Of a stretch of DNA of 58,319 nt, positions 42,496 through 50,269 are shown piece after piece. Within the stretch, counting starts at the first letter, position 1. Each line of letters starts with the position of its first letter. The stretch covers positions 1 through 58,319 of the forward strand of contig JAFXVN010000056.1 of the NCBI GenBank assembly GCA_017524545.1, in the 5' to 3' direction. This stretch comes from Bacteroidaceae bacterium. GTDB taxonomy: Bacteria > Bacteroidota > Bacteroidia > Bacteroidales > Bacteroidaceae. A model generated the notes under the pieces. It saw only the letters and a program-made list of their open reading frames with translations, was not told the DNA's origin and searched no databases. The position numbers were made by a program, and so were the translations under genes.

Positions 42496-43500
42496 ATGAT
42501 AACAGGTCGCTTCGCACCATCGCCCACAGGCCGTATGCACCTCGGCAATGTGTTCTGTGCTTTGCTCTCATGGCTTTCCGCCAAGAGCAAGGGCGGACAG
42601 TGGCGGCTCCGCATCGAGGACATCGACCCCCAGCGTTCGCGTCGCGACTTTGCCATGCAGTTGATGGACGACTTGCAATGGCTCGGCTTGCCTTGGGACG
42701 GCGAAGTGGTCTGGCAAAGCCAACGCAGTGACATCTACGAGCACTACCTTCGTCTCCTGCAGGATGCAGGCCTCACCTACCCTTGCTTCTGCACGCGGGC
42801 CGACATCATGGCAACGCAAGCCCCTCACGAAACGGACGGCCGCATCGTCTATGCCGGCACCTGTCGGGGCAAGATTCTCGATGAAACCATGAAAAATACG
42901 CCTGCTGCCATAAGGCTAATGGTGCCAGGTGAGGTCATTTCCTTTTGCGATGGACATTACGGCGAACAGCAAGTCAACCTTGCTCATCAATGTGGCGATT
43001 ACATCCTCCGCCGCAAGGATGGAGCTTGGGCTTATCAGCTGGCTGTTGTAGTTGACGATGCCCTAATGGGCGTGACAGAAGTCGTCCGAGGTCGCGACCT
43101 TCTGCTCAGCACCCCCCAACAACTTCATTTGCGCCAGACTATTGAGTCATTAAGTTCTCCCCATAGAGGGCAATTGCCCGTTGATAGCGGTGCAATTGGG
43201 GAGAGCCTTGCTCGACGGAGGGCAAAAGTTAGAGGGGGTCTCTACTTCTTCCATCATCCTTTGCTTGTAAACGAAAGCGGCCAGCGCCTTTGCAAACGCG
43301 ACCGCTCCCTCGACCTTTCTTCCCTTCGCCAGAAGCATACCTCACCAAAAGACATCATCGGCTATCTCGCCTTCCTTGCAGGTATCCTTCCCTCCCCCAC
43401 TCCTTCCTTCCCCCAAGACCTCCTGCCCCTCTTCGCTTGGCAACGAGTGCCAAAAGAGGACATCATTGCAACATTCCCTAATTTACCGAACTCACGTTAA
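42496..43500 (+). CDS. gluQ: Glutamyl-queuosine tRNA(Asp) synthetase
   Basis: A 334-residue truncated glutamyl-tRNA synthetase without anticodon-binding domain, which attaches glutamate to queuosine in tRNA-Asp. Motifs are GRFAPSPTGRMHLGN (HIGH equivalent), RIEDIDPQRSRR, zinc ligands PCFCTRAD and YAGTCRG, DYILRRKDGAWAYQLAVVVDD, EVVRGRDLL and the KMSKS equivalent QRLCKRDRS. Residues about 220-248 (SSPHRGQLPVDSGAIG and on) have no counterpart in the family; they are encoded by a GC-rich repeat at 43155-43240 placed just before FFHHPLLVNESG. The enzyme should still fold, as the insert is at a surface loop. Confidence 0.9.
   Translation: MITGRFAPSPTGRMHLGNVFCALLSWLSAKSKGGQWRLRIEDIDPQRSRRDFAMQLMDDLQWLGLPWDGEVVWQSQRSDIYEHYLRLLQDAGLTYPCFCTRADIMATQAPHETDGRIVYAGTCRGKILDETMKNTPAAIRLMVPGEVISFCDGHYGEQQVNLAHQCGDYILRRKDGAWAYQLAVVVDDALMGVTEVVRGRDLLLSTPQQLHLRQTIESLSSPHRGQLPVDSGAIGESLARRRAKVRGGLYFFHHPLLVNESGQRLCKRDRSLDLSSLRQKHTSPKDIIGYLAFLAGILPSPTPSFPQDLLPLFAWQRVPKEDIIATFPNLPNSR
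43155..43240. repeat. GC-rich hairpin element inserted in gluQ
   Basis: TTCTCCCC...GGGGAGAG forms the outer stem (43155-43204), with GGGCAATTGCCC inside; the element ends GTTAGAGGGGGTC, like the GTTAGAGAGGGTC end of the metH element at 21076-21141. In frame with gluQ. Confidence 0.7.
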
Positions 43501-43507
43501 AACAGTA

Positions 43508-45697
43508 TTAGTTCAATCGGAACATAACAGGCAGGGCAAAACGTGAGCGAACAGCCTTACCGTCCTGCATTGCCGGTTTCCATTTTGGCATCAGGTTCAC
43601 GACGCGCACTGCTTCTTCAGACAGTCGGGGGTCTGGAGAGCGGCTGATCTTGACATCGACGATGGAGCCGTCTTTGTTGACAACGAAGTTCATGACGACA
43701 CGCCCTTGAACGCCTTCTTCCATACAGTTTCGTGGATACTTGATGTGCTCGCTGAGCCACTTGTAGCAAGCATCGTCACCGCCGGGGAACTGAGCGGTCT
43801 GCTCCACCACCTCATAGATACGGTCATCTGTCGTGGCAGTCTCTTCATTAGCCATAATATCTTCCTGTTCGTCAAGACTCATGTCCTCCATTATTTCCTG
43901 AGTGAGCTCTTCGTCTATCATTCCTGCCGTCTCGGGCTCTGCCTCCGATTCTGTGGTTTCCTCCTCGTTTTCCAAATCTGCGTCACAGAATATCTCTTCA
44001 GGACAGCTTGCTGTTTCGTCGGCATACGATTCTTTGCTGCCGCCTTCTGCCTTGTCGGCTTCGGAGCCGGCAAAAAACTCTTCTGTTTTTGGCTTATCCG
44101 ATGTCGAAGCAAAAGCCTCTATAGCTATTCCCCCGATTAAAGTCATCAAGAGAATAGTAATCATTACCGCTACTACAAGCAGTAAATAGCGGAAACGACG
44201 TGCTATGAAATGCTGACTAACCTTATAGAAAGGCCATGCCAAGACGATGAAGATTGCCGTTACAAAATAGGGAACCAGAACGCCGAGCAGAGCAAAGATA
44301 CCCATAATGAGGTAATAAAGCAATGCACCGTACCCCGCAGGGATAACCAGCAAATGCATGAGAAGAGGGTAGAGGAAACTGCCTTCCACTTCTGTTAGCA
44401 CGTCGCGATCCCGTTCGCGCTTGATTTCGTTTCCGTATTCGTCTTTATAGATGTTAATGGTTTTATATGAGAAATGTTGCCAATCAAAGAATTGCAGAAA
44501 GAAACCTAAGACGCTGAGCGCTCCCCATAGTTTTGGCGATTTCCAGACAGCCCATTCTATATCAACTCCCCAGGAGTAACTATCATCTGTCAGCAACTCA
44601 TACCCCAAGTAGATGCCTACTACAGCTACCAGTCCGGTAACGACCTTACAGCAGACGGCAAATCTCTCTGACGCATCGGAATGACGGCGGTACTCTTCTC
44701 CCTCGCCATAGGCCATGAAGAAGTCTTTCACTCGGGCAAACATGTTGCGGCCATCATCGCGCATTCCTGTCACCGAGCACCAGGGCAGAGCACATCCTGG
44801 TTTGCGGCGCTGCAGCATGATGAGAATTAAGGTATTAAGTGGGATGTTTGCAAATTGAGAGAAGCAGAATTGAGACCATACGGACATGTTCTCTCCATTG
44901 TCAAGAGAAGCTGTCATACCAGCAAAAAAGCCCCATAAAAATAAAGGTGAAAGTACCCACTGGGCTAACATCACCCATCCTGTTGGCTTTAGCCAGAACA
45001 ACATACCGCCATACATGGCCATGTTGATAGCCATACCAATGAAGAACGGTGCACCACCGAACATGGCACCTGCATCACTAACCATATTGGGAAACACAAA
45101 TCCCCAAATGGAACCCAACACTCCCAATACAATCAGGAATGTTGTCAGTCCTGAACGTCCGCGCGCTTTGATGTTTATCTCACCCTTTTCATCAAAGGGA
45201 TACGCCCGCTCAAGAGATTCCTTGAAAGCTATGGTCTCTTCGTTTTTGTCTGTCTCTATAGACTCACATATATATTCGTATGCCAGTGGAACATTTTTCT
45301 GAGTGCCTTTGCCATAGGCCAAAGCCTCGCTAATCATATACTTTATGATTGCCCTGTTTGTTGCGGGAGCGCCATCGCCGCATTCGTCCAAATAACGAGT
45401 TGCATATTGATAGGCATCTGCATTGCTTTGTTTTGTGCCGACTCCAGCATTACAGAGTATTGCCAGAGGGTAATACCCAGCGGGATTTCCCATCTGGACA
45501 GCTTTCTGCGAGTACTTAAAACAAAGAGCCCCTGCTTCTATGTCGCTTTGTTTCTTTGATACCAAGCCAAAATAATAATCTGCCAGCTTACATGTGGCCT
45601 CTAAATCATTTGCATTGGCTTTTGTTTTTAGTTCCTGCAACTCCTGCTCAGAAAGCTTTACGTTTTCCTGCACATTGTTTTGTTCCTGATTATCCAT
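43508..45697 (-). CDS. Polytopic membrane protein with Sel1 repeats and C-terminal TonB domain
   Basis: A 729-residue protein. Residues 1-175 are soluble Sel1/TPR-like repeats (AVQMGNPAGYYPLAILCNAGVG, ISEALAYGKGTQKNVPLAYEY) without signal peptide. About 10 hydrophobic segments follow (roughly 185-550; e.g. FLIVLGVLGSIWGFVF, YLLLVVAVMITILLMTLIGG). A long acidic stretch (about 560-640) then leads to a TonB C-terminal domain (PGGDDACYKWLSEHIKYP, VQGRVVMNF, LMPKWKPAMQDGK). Topology would put Sel1 repeats in the cytoplasm and TonB_C in the periplasm. Classical TonB has one helix, so this is unusual; no ExbB/ExbD genes are nearby. The TonB_C domain closely matches that of the protein at 27116-29029. 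Confidence 0.75.
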   Translation of the reverse strand: MDNQEQNNVQENVKLSEQELQELKTKANANDLEATCKLADYYFGLVSKKQSDIEAGALCFKYSQKAVQMGNPAGYYPLAILCNAGVGTKQSNADAYQYATRYLDECGDGAPATNRAIIKYMISEALAYGKGTQKNVPLAYEYICESIETDKNEETIAFKESLERAYPFDEKGEINIKARGRSGLTTFLIVLGVLGSIWGFVFPNMVSDAGAMFGGAPFFIGMAINMAMYGGMLFWLKPTGWVMLAQWVLSPLFLWGFFAGMTASLDNGENMSVWSQFCFSQFANIPLNTLILIMLQRRKPGCALPWCSVTGMRDDGRNMFARVKDFFMAYGEGEEYRRHSDASERFAVCCKVVTGLVAVVGIYLGYELLTDDSYSWGVDIEWAVWKSPKLWGALSVLGFFLQFFDWQHFSYKTINIYKDEYGNEIKRERDRDVLTEVEGSFLYPLLMHLLVIPAGYGALLYYLIMGIFALLGVLVPYFVTAIFIVLAWPFYKVSQHFIARRFRYLLLVVAVMITILLMTLIGGIAIEAFASTSDKPKTEEFFAGSEADKAEGGSKESYADETASCPEEIFCDADLENEEETTESEAEPETAGMIDEELTQEIMEDMSLDEQEDIMANEETATTDDRIYEVVEQTAQFPGGDDACYKWLSEHIKYPRNCMEEGVQGRVVMNFVVNKDGSIVDVKISRSPDPRLSEEAVRVVNLMPKWKPAMQDGKAVRSRFALPVMFRLN

Positions 45698-45767
45698 ATT
45701 TGTATTATTTGGTAATTAGCGTGGGTTCGAATAATTGGTTTGAGAAAGTTGGTACTAACTTTTCCTC

Positions 45768-45974
45768 TCAGAACAAGTCCTCTATTTTGATGTTGTAAAA
45801 CTCATCAATCGGAATGCCATCCGTGCCAACAACAAGTGCCCGTTGGGGATTAAAGCGTTTTACGAAAGCCGAAAGACCTGCAAGAACCAAAATAATCGTC
45901 TCGGCTCGTTCATCCGTTCCTGCAACTCGTTGAATAGCACACTGATATATGCCACCCAATTTTCAATTCTTCAT
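45768..45974 (-). pseudogene. Remnant of an AAA ATPase with DUF4143 C-terminus
   Basis: A promoter (45999-46006) and ATG 45972-45974 remain, but the frame stops at once (Met-Lys-Asn-stop) and then continues, in the same frame, with the end of a DUF4143-type ATPase: AGLSAFVKRFNPQRALVVGTDGIPIDEFY. The bulk of the gene (normally about 400 residues) has been deleted. The rest of the 411-bp region 45698-46108 holds no other gene. Confidence 0.65.
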
Positions 45975-45998
45975 TACGAAATGTTCAAATCTCAACTG

Positions 45999-46006
45999 CA
46001 AAGGTA
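45999..46006 (-). promoter_or_regulatory. Promoter -7 element (TACCTTTG) left in front of the ATPase remnant
   Basis: Exact TAnnTTTG, 24 bp upstream of the remnant ATG at 45974. It may now serve the Sel1-TonB gene downstream, which has no clear promoter of its own. Confidence 0.55.
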
Positions 46007-46108
46007 GTGATTCTTTTCAAAACCACAATGCCTTGTACAACTTTTTCTCTGCTTTTGCTTGTATTTTGAAACACTTTTCGTGCTTTGCATTTTAGCACCA
46101 TTCCATTC

Positions 46109-47338
46109 TTATCCGAAGAAGATGGCGGCGACGGCCATAGCAGCGATGATGCCGCAGAGGTCAGCGAAGAGGCCTGCTGCAACGGCGTGGCGGGTCTTGC
46201 GGACACCGACGGAGCCGAAATAGACGGCGAGGATGTAGAAGGTAGTGTCCGTTGCGCCCTGGAAGATGCAGGAGAGGCGGCCTACGAAGGAGTCGGCACC
46301 GTACTGCTGCATGGCATCGACCATCATGCCTCGCGCACCGCTGCCGGAAAGCGGCTTCATAATGGCCGTAGGCAAGGCTGCCACATAATCGGCATTGCCG
46401 CCGCAGAACTCAACAAACCGGCCTATGCCGTCCACGATGAAGTCCATCGCGCCGGAAGCACGGAAGACACCGATGGCAACAAGTATCGCCACAAGATATG
46501 GGATGATGCGGATGGCGGTCTCGAAGCCGCCCTTCGCCCCTTCGACGAACGCCTCATAGACATTTATCTTTCTGCGAACGCCTGCCGCGATAAAGGCGAT
46601 GATGATGGTGAAAAGGATGACGTTGGCTACTACGGTGCTCCAGAGGTTCATCGTCTCGCGGTCCACCTGTGTACTGAGCCACATCACACCGCTCACCACA
46701 AGGCAGATGCCAAGCACAAACGCCATGATGGCGCGGTTGAAGAGGTTGATGCGCTGGTAGAGACTGGTGATAATCATGCCGCCGAGCGTGGAGATGGCTG
46801 TGGCAATGAGGATAGGACAGAAGACATCGGTAGGCTGTGCCGCACCCATCTGTGCGCGATAGACCATCACGCCGACGGGGATAATGGTCAGTCCGCTGGT
46901 ATTGAGCACAAGGAACATAATCATCGCATTGGTCGCGGTGTCCTTCTGCTTGTTCAGCTCCTGCAAGCCCTCCATTGCCTTGAGGCCAAGAGGTGTGGCG
47001 GCGTTATCAAGGCCGAGCATATTCGCGCTGAAGTTCATAAAGATATGGCCGAAGACAGGATGCCCTGCGGGTATCTCTGGGAAGAGGCGCACCATGAGTG
47101 GCGACAGCCAGCGAGCCAGCACATCCACCAGTCCGCCGCGCTCGCCTATCTTCATAATACCCATCCATAGGGAGAGCACGCCCGTCAAGCCAAGCGAAAT
47201 CTCGAAAGCAGTCTTGGCATTGTCGAAGGTGCTGTTCATAATGGCAGGGAAAACTTCGGTGTTGCCCATCAGAAGCTGCACAGCAGCTATAAGGAAAGCG
47301 ATGGCGAAGAAGCCAATCCAGATGTAGTTGAGTACCAT
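46109..47338 (-). CDS. SpmA-SpmB fusion, nucleoside-recognition (Gate) domain membrane protein
   Basis: A 409-residue membrane protein made of two Gate domains in tandem: the SpmA-like half (MGIMKIGERGGLVDVLARWLSPLM, MNFSANMLGLDNAATPLGLKAM, FLVLNTSGLTIIP) and the SpmB-like half (GAKGGFETAIRIIPYLVAIL, ALPTAIMKPLSGSGARGMMVD, FVGRLSCIFQGATDTTFYILAVYFGSVG). In Firmicutes the two are separate spore-maturation genes; fused copies are usual in non-sporulating Bacteroidetes and are thought to be transporters of unknown substrate. It is followed closely by no partner gene; 33 bp separate its start from the PRTase-like gene upstream, so they may share a transcript. Confidence 0.9.
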   Translation of the reverse strand: MVLNYIWIGFFAIAFLIAAVQLLMGNTEVFPAIMNSTFDNAKTAFEISLGLTGVLSLWMGIMKIGERGGLVDVLARWLSPLMVRLFPEIPAGHPVFGHIFMNFSANMLGLDNAATPLGLKAMEGLQELNKQKDTATNAMIMFLVLNTSGLTIIPVGVMVYRAQMGAAQPTDVFCPILIATAISTLGGMIITSLYQRINLFNRAIMAFVLGICLVVSGVMWLSTQVDRETMNLWSTVVANVILFTIIIAFIAAGVRRKINVYEAFVEGAKGGFETAIRIIPYLVAILVAIGVFRASGAMDFIVDGIGRFVEFCGGNADYVAALPTAIMKPLSGSGARGMMVDAMQQYGADSFVGRLSCIFQGATDTTFYILAVYFGSVGVRKTRHAVAAGLFADLCGIIAAMAVAAIFFG

Positions 47339-47370
47339 GTCAGTTTTATTGACCTATATTCCGCATTTGT

Positions 47371-48174
47371 TTATATCGCTTCAGCCATCAGGTCTTTACG
47401 TCCTATGAGGCTGAAGACTGTTATCTCATTGTTCTCGTTGAGGATGCGGAGAGTGCGGAGTATCTCGTTCAGCGTAGAACCGCTGGTCGTGACATCATCC
47501 ATCACAAGGATGTTTTGGTTCCTTATTGTGGCACAAAGCTCCTTGTCCTCTTCCGTGGCAAAACGAAGGAAGTTCATTATATATGGACGGAATCTGCTTT
47601 TGCGAACATCCTTGGCTATCGTAAAATAGTCCTTCTGATGTATCAGGTCGAGCATCTTCGCGATTGTTTGCTTCACCTCATCTTTCTGCGCTTCGGTGTA
47701 TCTTGGGCGACCATTCTCCAGCACATCGTCAAGGTACTGCTTCTCGTAAGCATCCATATCAAAGGAAATGCTTGCAGGAAGAGCCTTCAACAACTCCATT
47801 TTACGCAGCATCGGCTGGGCAAAGCGGTAGATGTAGCGCAACATATACTGATTGACCTTGCTCGAAGATTCTGGCATTACGATGAGGTTGTAGTCATAGA
47901 GGTTGACACGGCGGTTGAGCTGGTCGATGGCTTTCTTGATGAACTGCGTCAGGTCCGGGTTGTTCTGCAAGTCCTCCGTGAACTTGACATACTTGATAAA
48001 AGCCGAGCGTACATTTCCATCCACCTGTTCGGCAAACTCGTAGCCATAGTAGAAGCATCTGCCAAAAGCCTCCACTTGATAGCCGTCACCCGTCAGGCTG
48101 ACAATATCCTCTGTGCCGTCGTGTTCGAAGTCGAACACAAACCGCTGTTCATCGTTGTTGAATGTTACACCCAT
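47371..48174 (-). CDS. Phosphoribosyltransferase-like protein
   Basis: A 267-residue protein with a type I PRTase signature near the C-terminus, NILVMDDVTTSGSTLNEIL, the PRPP-binding loop. The N-terminal 90 residues (RFVFDFEHDGTEDIVSLTGDGYQVEAFG) and a helical middle (YLDDVLENGRPRYTEAQKDEV) are not part of standard purine PRTases. The substrate is unknown; roles in nucleotide salvage or regulation are possible. ATG 48172-48174 is chosen because an AGGAG Shine-Dalgarno lies 6-11 bp upstream, rare in this window. It probably forms an operon with the Gate-domain gene downstream. Confidence 0.7.
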   Translation of the reverse strand: MGVTFNNDEQRFVFDFEHDGTEDIVSLTGDGYQVEAFGRCFYYGYEFAEQVDGNVRSAFIKYVKFTEDLQNNPDLTQFIKKAIDQLNRRVNLYDYNLIVMPESSSKVNQYMLRYIYRFAQPMLRKMELLKALPASISFDMDAYEKQYLDDVLENGRPRYTEAQKDEVKQTIAKMLDLIHQKDYFTIAKDVRKSRFRPYIMNFLRFATEEDKELCATIRNQNILVMDDVTTSGSTLNEILRTLRILNENNEITVFSLIGRKDLMAEAI

Positions 48175-48192
48175 AGTGTCTCCTTTTGTGTG

Positions 48193-48200
48193 CAAAAATA
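48193..48200 (-). promoter_or_regulatory. Promoter -7 element (TATTTTTG) of the PRTase-like gene
   Basis: Exact TAnnTTTG, 18 bp upstream of ATG 48174, followed by AAAGGAGA, a Shine-Dalgarno-like sequence. Confidence 0.6.
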
Positions 48201-48364
48201 AGCTATTTATTCATATTACACAAGTTTTTTGAAGGAAATTGACCTTTTCAAGGTTTCTAATCAATTTTATAATAATATAAATAGGGACAAAAAGACTCCG
48301 CACTCAAAAGCCACCAATCCCCTTATTGGTTTGGGGCCGACAATTACATGGGTATTATTATTAG

Positions 48365-48880
48365 CTAAAGGTCATCCATTATTAGTTTCTGATTCAGATG
48401 TTCCATTTCTTCTGAGTTAGCCTTATCTATATATGTTATACGTAACTTGTTACCATTATAATCTTCACGGTTTTCTATATAAATACTTCCATTATTTACG
48501 CTCCATGAATAACTTGTTTCCGTGTAAGGCCAATCTTCTTTACCATCAGGATATTTCTTTCGTACCGCCTCTATATAATCATTGTATAGCTGAAGATTTT
48601 CCACTTCGGATCTAACATGAAAATGGACTTCTATACAATAAACGCTTTTACTTTTTGAATAACAAGCGAAAGCCAAAACTTTTTCACCACAAAACTCACC
48701 GATAAACAAACGTCCATTTGAATAGTGTTTATTGGCAGGTGCAATTGTAAATCCTTTAGACTTTATTTTCTGGGTAAAAGAATTAATATGACCATCTATT
48801 GGTATGCCCATAAATGTCATGTGCCGTGCATAAATAGGAATACTTAATAATATGAAGAATAAACACAACGCTCTTTTCAT
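48365..48880 (-). CDS. Small exported protein of unknown function
   Basis: A 171-residue protein with signal peptide (MKRALCLFFILLSIPIYA). The start of the mature part (MTFMGIPIDGHINSFTQKIKSKGF) resembles a family of small Bacteroidales proteins that open with a 'GIPIDG' segment and a helix. The rest alternates strands and helices (LFIGEFCGEKVLAFACYSKS, NLQLYNDYIEAVRKKYPDG) and has no catalytic motif. It lies just after the sdhB terminator. No promoter of the TAnnTTTG kind is clear. It is AT-rich compared with its neighbours. Confidence 0.65.
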   Translation of the reverse strand: MKRALCLFFILLSIPIYARHMTFMGIPIDGHINSFTQKIKSKGFTIAPANKHYSNGRLFIGEFCGEKVLAFACYSKSKSVYCIEVHFHVRSEVENLQLYNDYIEAVRKKYPDGKEDWPYTETSYSWSVNNGSIYIENREDYNGNKLRITYIDKANSEEMEHLNQKLIMDDL

Positions 48881-48920
48881 AGCATAAAGAAGAAGATACT
48901 CATCCTGTTGTTTGATAAAA

Positions 48921-48961
48921 ATTGAAACACCCCACCTTGCTCTCTTGAGGGCAAGGTGGGG
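48921..48961 (-). terminator. Rho-independent terminator of the sdh operon
   Basis: On the minus strand, CCCCACCTTGC (48961-48951) and GCAAGGTGGGG (48940-48930) form an 11-bp stem around a 10-bp loop, followed by TGTTTCAATTTTT. It lies 20 bp after the sdhB stop. The loop and stem composition resemble the GC-rich hairpin elements seen elsewhere. Confidence 0.8.
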
Positions 48962-48980
48962 GATAATTATGATGCGTCCT

Positions 48981-49739
48981 TTAGTCTGCCAGTTTTGCGC
49001 AGATGAACTCGCGGTTGAGGCGGGCGATGTTCGAGATGGTTTCGCACTTGGGGCATACAGCTTCGCAGGCACGGGTGTTGGTGCAGTTGCCGAAGCCCAG
49101 TTCGTCCATCTTTGCTACCATTGCCTTCGCACGCTTGGCGGCTTCTACCTTACCCTGAGGAAGCAGGGCAAGTTGCGAAACTTTAGATGAGACGAAGAGC
49201 ATAGCAGAGCCGTTCTTGCAGGCTGCCACACAAGCTCCGCAACCGATGCAGCTGGCGCAATCCATTGCTTCGTCGGCATCTTCCTTCGGAATCAGGATAG
49301 CGTTGGCATCCTGAGCCTGACCTGTACGAACTGTTGTATAGCCGCCTGCCTGCATAATCTTGTCGAAGGCGTTGCGGTCGACCATGCAGTCTTTGATGAC
49401 AGGGAAACCAGCAGAGCGCCAAGGCTCTACGGTGATGGTCTCGCCGTCCTTGAACTTACGCATATAGAGCTGGCAGGTAGTGGCGCCGCGCTCTGTCTTG
49501 CCGTGCGGTGTGCCGTTGATGTAGAGCGAGCACATGCCGCAGATACCTTCGCGGCAGTCGTGGTCGAACACGAAAGGCTCCTTGCCCTCGTTGATAAGCT
49601 CCTCGTTCATGATGTCGAGCGCCTCGAGGAACGAGGTGTCGTCGGGAATGTTCTTCAACTCATGCGTGTCGAAGTGACCCTTGTCCTTAGGACCGTTCTG
49701 CTTCCAGAACTTTATCGTAACACTTATATTCTTAGCCAT
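48981..49739 (-). CDS. sdhB: Fumarate reductase/succinate dehydrogenase iron-sulfur subunit
   Basis: A 252-residue Fe-S subunit that passes electrons between the flavoprotein and the membrane quinone. The [2Fe-2S] ligands are in [20 protein letters not shown], and the [4Fe-4S]/[3Fe-4S] ligands in [18 protein letters not shown] and [17 protein letters not shown]. It is the last gene of the operon, but is separated from sdhA by a 522-bp repeat-bounded element with a four-helix-bundle gene. In this bacterial group the enzyme mainly reduces fumarate during anaerobic growth (succinate formation). Confidence 0.95.
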   Translation of the reverse strand: MAKNISVTIKFWKQNGPKDKGHFDTHELKNIPDDTSFLEALDIMNEELINEGKEPFVFDHDCREGICGMCSLYINGTPHGKTERGATTCQLYMRKFKDGETITVEPWRSAGFPVIKDCMVDRNAFDKIMQAGGYTTVRTGQAQDANAILIPKEDADEAMDCASCIGCGACVAACKNGSAMLFVSSKVSQLALLPQGKVEAAKRAKAMVAKMDELGFGNCTNTRACEAVCPKCETISNIARLNREFICAKLAD

Positions 49740-49747
49740 GATGTTTT

Positions 49748-50269
49748 TTAGTTGACAAGTAAACGAGTTGACAAGTTGACGAGTTGTTAGCTTATTGACT
49801 TGATGAGTGCAGACAACATACTTATAATCTCATGTATCTGGCTTATCAACTTTTGAGCTTCCTCTATTGGCATATAGTCAAGATTCTTTGAGATAATAAG
49901 CTGAGTCTCCAGTTCGGACGCAGAACCAAGTGCATTGCTAAGAAACTTAACAGTCTCCTTGTCATATACTCGTCCGTAGCCTTCGGCAATATTTGAAGGA
50001 ATTGACACAGCAGCGCGACGCATCTGAGAAACGATTCCAAAGAGTTCATCCTTTGGAAAAGCCCTTGTTGCAACATATATTGCTGCAACATGCTCCATGC
50101 TCTTCTGCCAAACTATCAAATCCTTGTGACTCTTCACTTTCTCTTCTCGTTTACTTAAATTACTAATTCTTTTCCTTATTTTAACTCGTCAACTTGTCAA
50201 CTCATTAACTTGTCAACCTCCAAAAGGAAACAACTTGTTAACTCGTCAACTCGTCAACTCGTCAACTAA
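49748..50269. mobile_element. Putative mobile element with inverted 8-bp-repeat arms carrying a four-helix-bundle gene
   Basis: The element starts TTAGTTGAC (49748) and ends GTCAACTAA (50269), an exact 9-bp inverted terminus. The left arm to 49789 is AGTTGACA/CGAGTTGA units; the right arm from about 50170 is CTCGTCAA/CTTGTCAA units, the inverse. Runs of T flank both ends. The element splits the sdhA-sdhB gene pair, and its right end supplies the sdhA stop codon (TAG in TTAG). The only gene inside is the four-helix-bundle gene. There is no transposase. Confidence 0.6.
49787..50137 (-). CDS. Four-helix-bundle protein (S23/Avd-like, TIGR02436 type)
   Basis: A 116-residue all-helical protein with the family's typical beginning [20 protein letters not shown] and the conserved [19 protein letters not shown], then [18 protein letters not shown] and a final amphipathic helix. 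The family was first found in 23S rRNA intervening sequences and includes Avd of diversity-generating retroelements; members bind nucleic acid but most have no known function. The start must be GTG 50137, after AGAAGAGAAA. It lies in the sdh operon in the same direction, flanked by inverted 8-bp repeat arms. No reverse transcriptase or variable repeat is found nearby, so a retroelement is unlikely. Confidence 0.88.
   Translation of the reverse strand: MKSHKDLIVWQKSMEHVAAIYVATRAFPKDELFGIVSQMRRAAVSIPSNIAEGYGRVYDKETVKFLSNALGSASELETQLIISKNLDYMPIEEAQKLISQIHEIISMLSALIKSIS

Noticed and set aside
46109-47338. Spore-maturation function for the SpmA-SpmB fusion
   Set aside because: Bacteroidales do not form spores; fused Gate-domain proteins are common in them and are better seen as transporters of unknown substrate.
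49748-50269. Diversity-generating retroelement, because the four-helix-bundle protein resembles Avd
   Set aside because: No reverse transcriptase, no template/variable repeat pair and no C-type-lectin target gene are found nearby.
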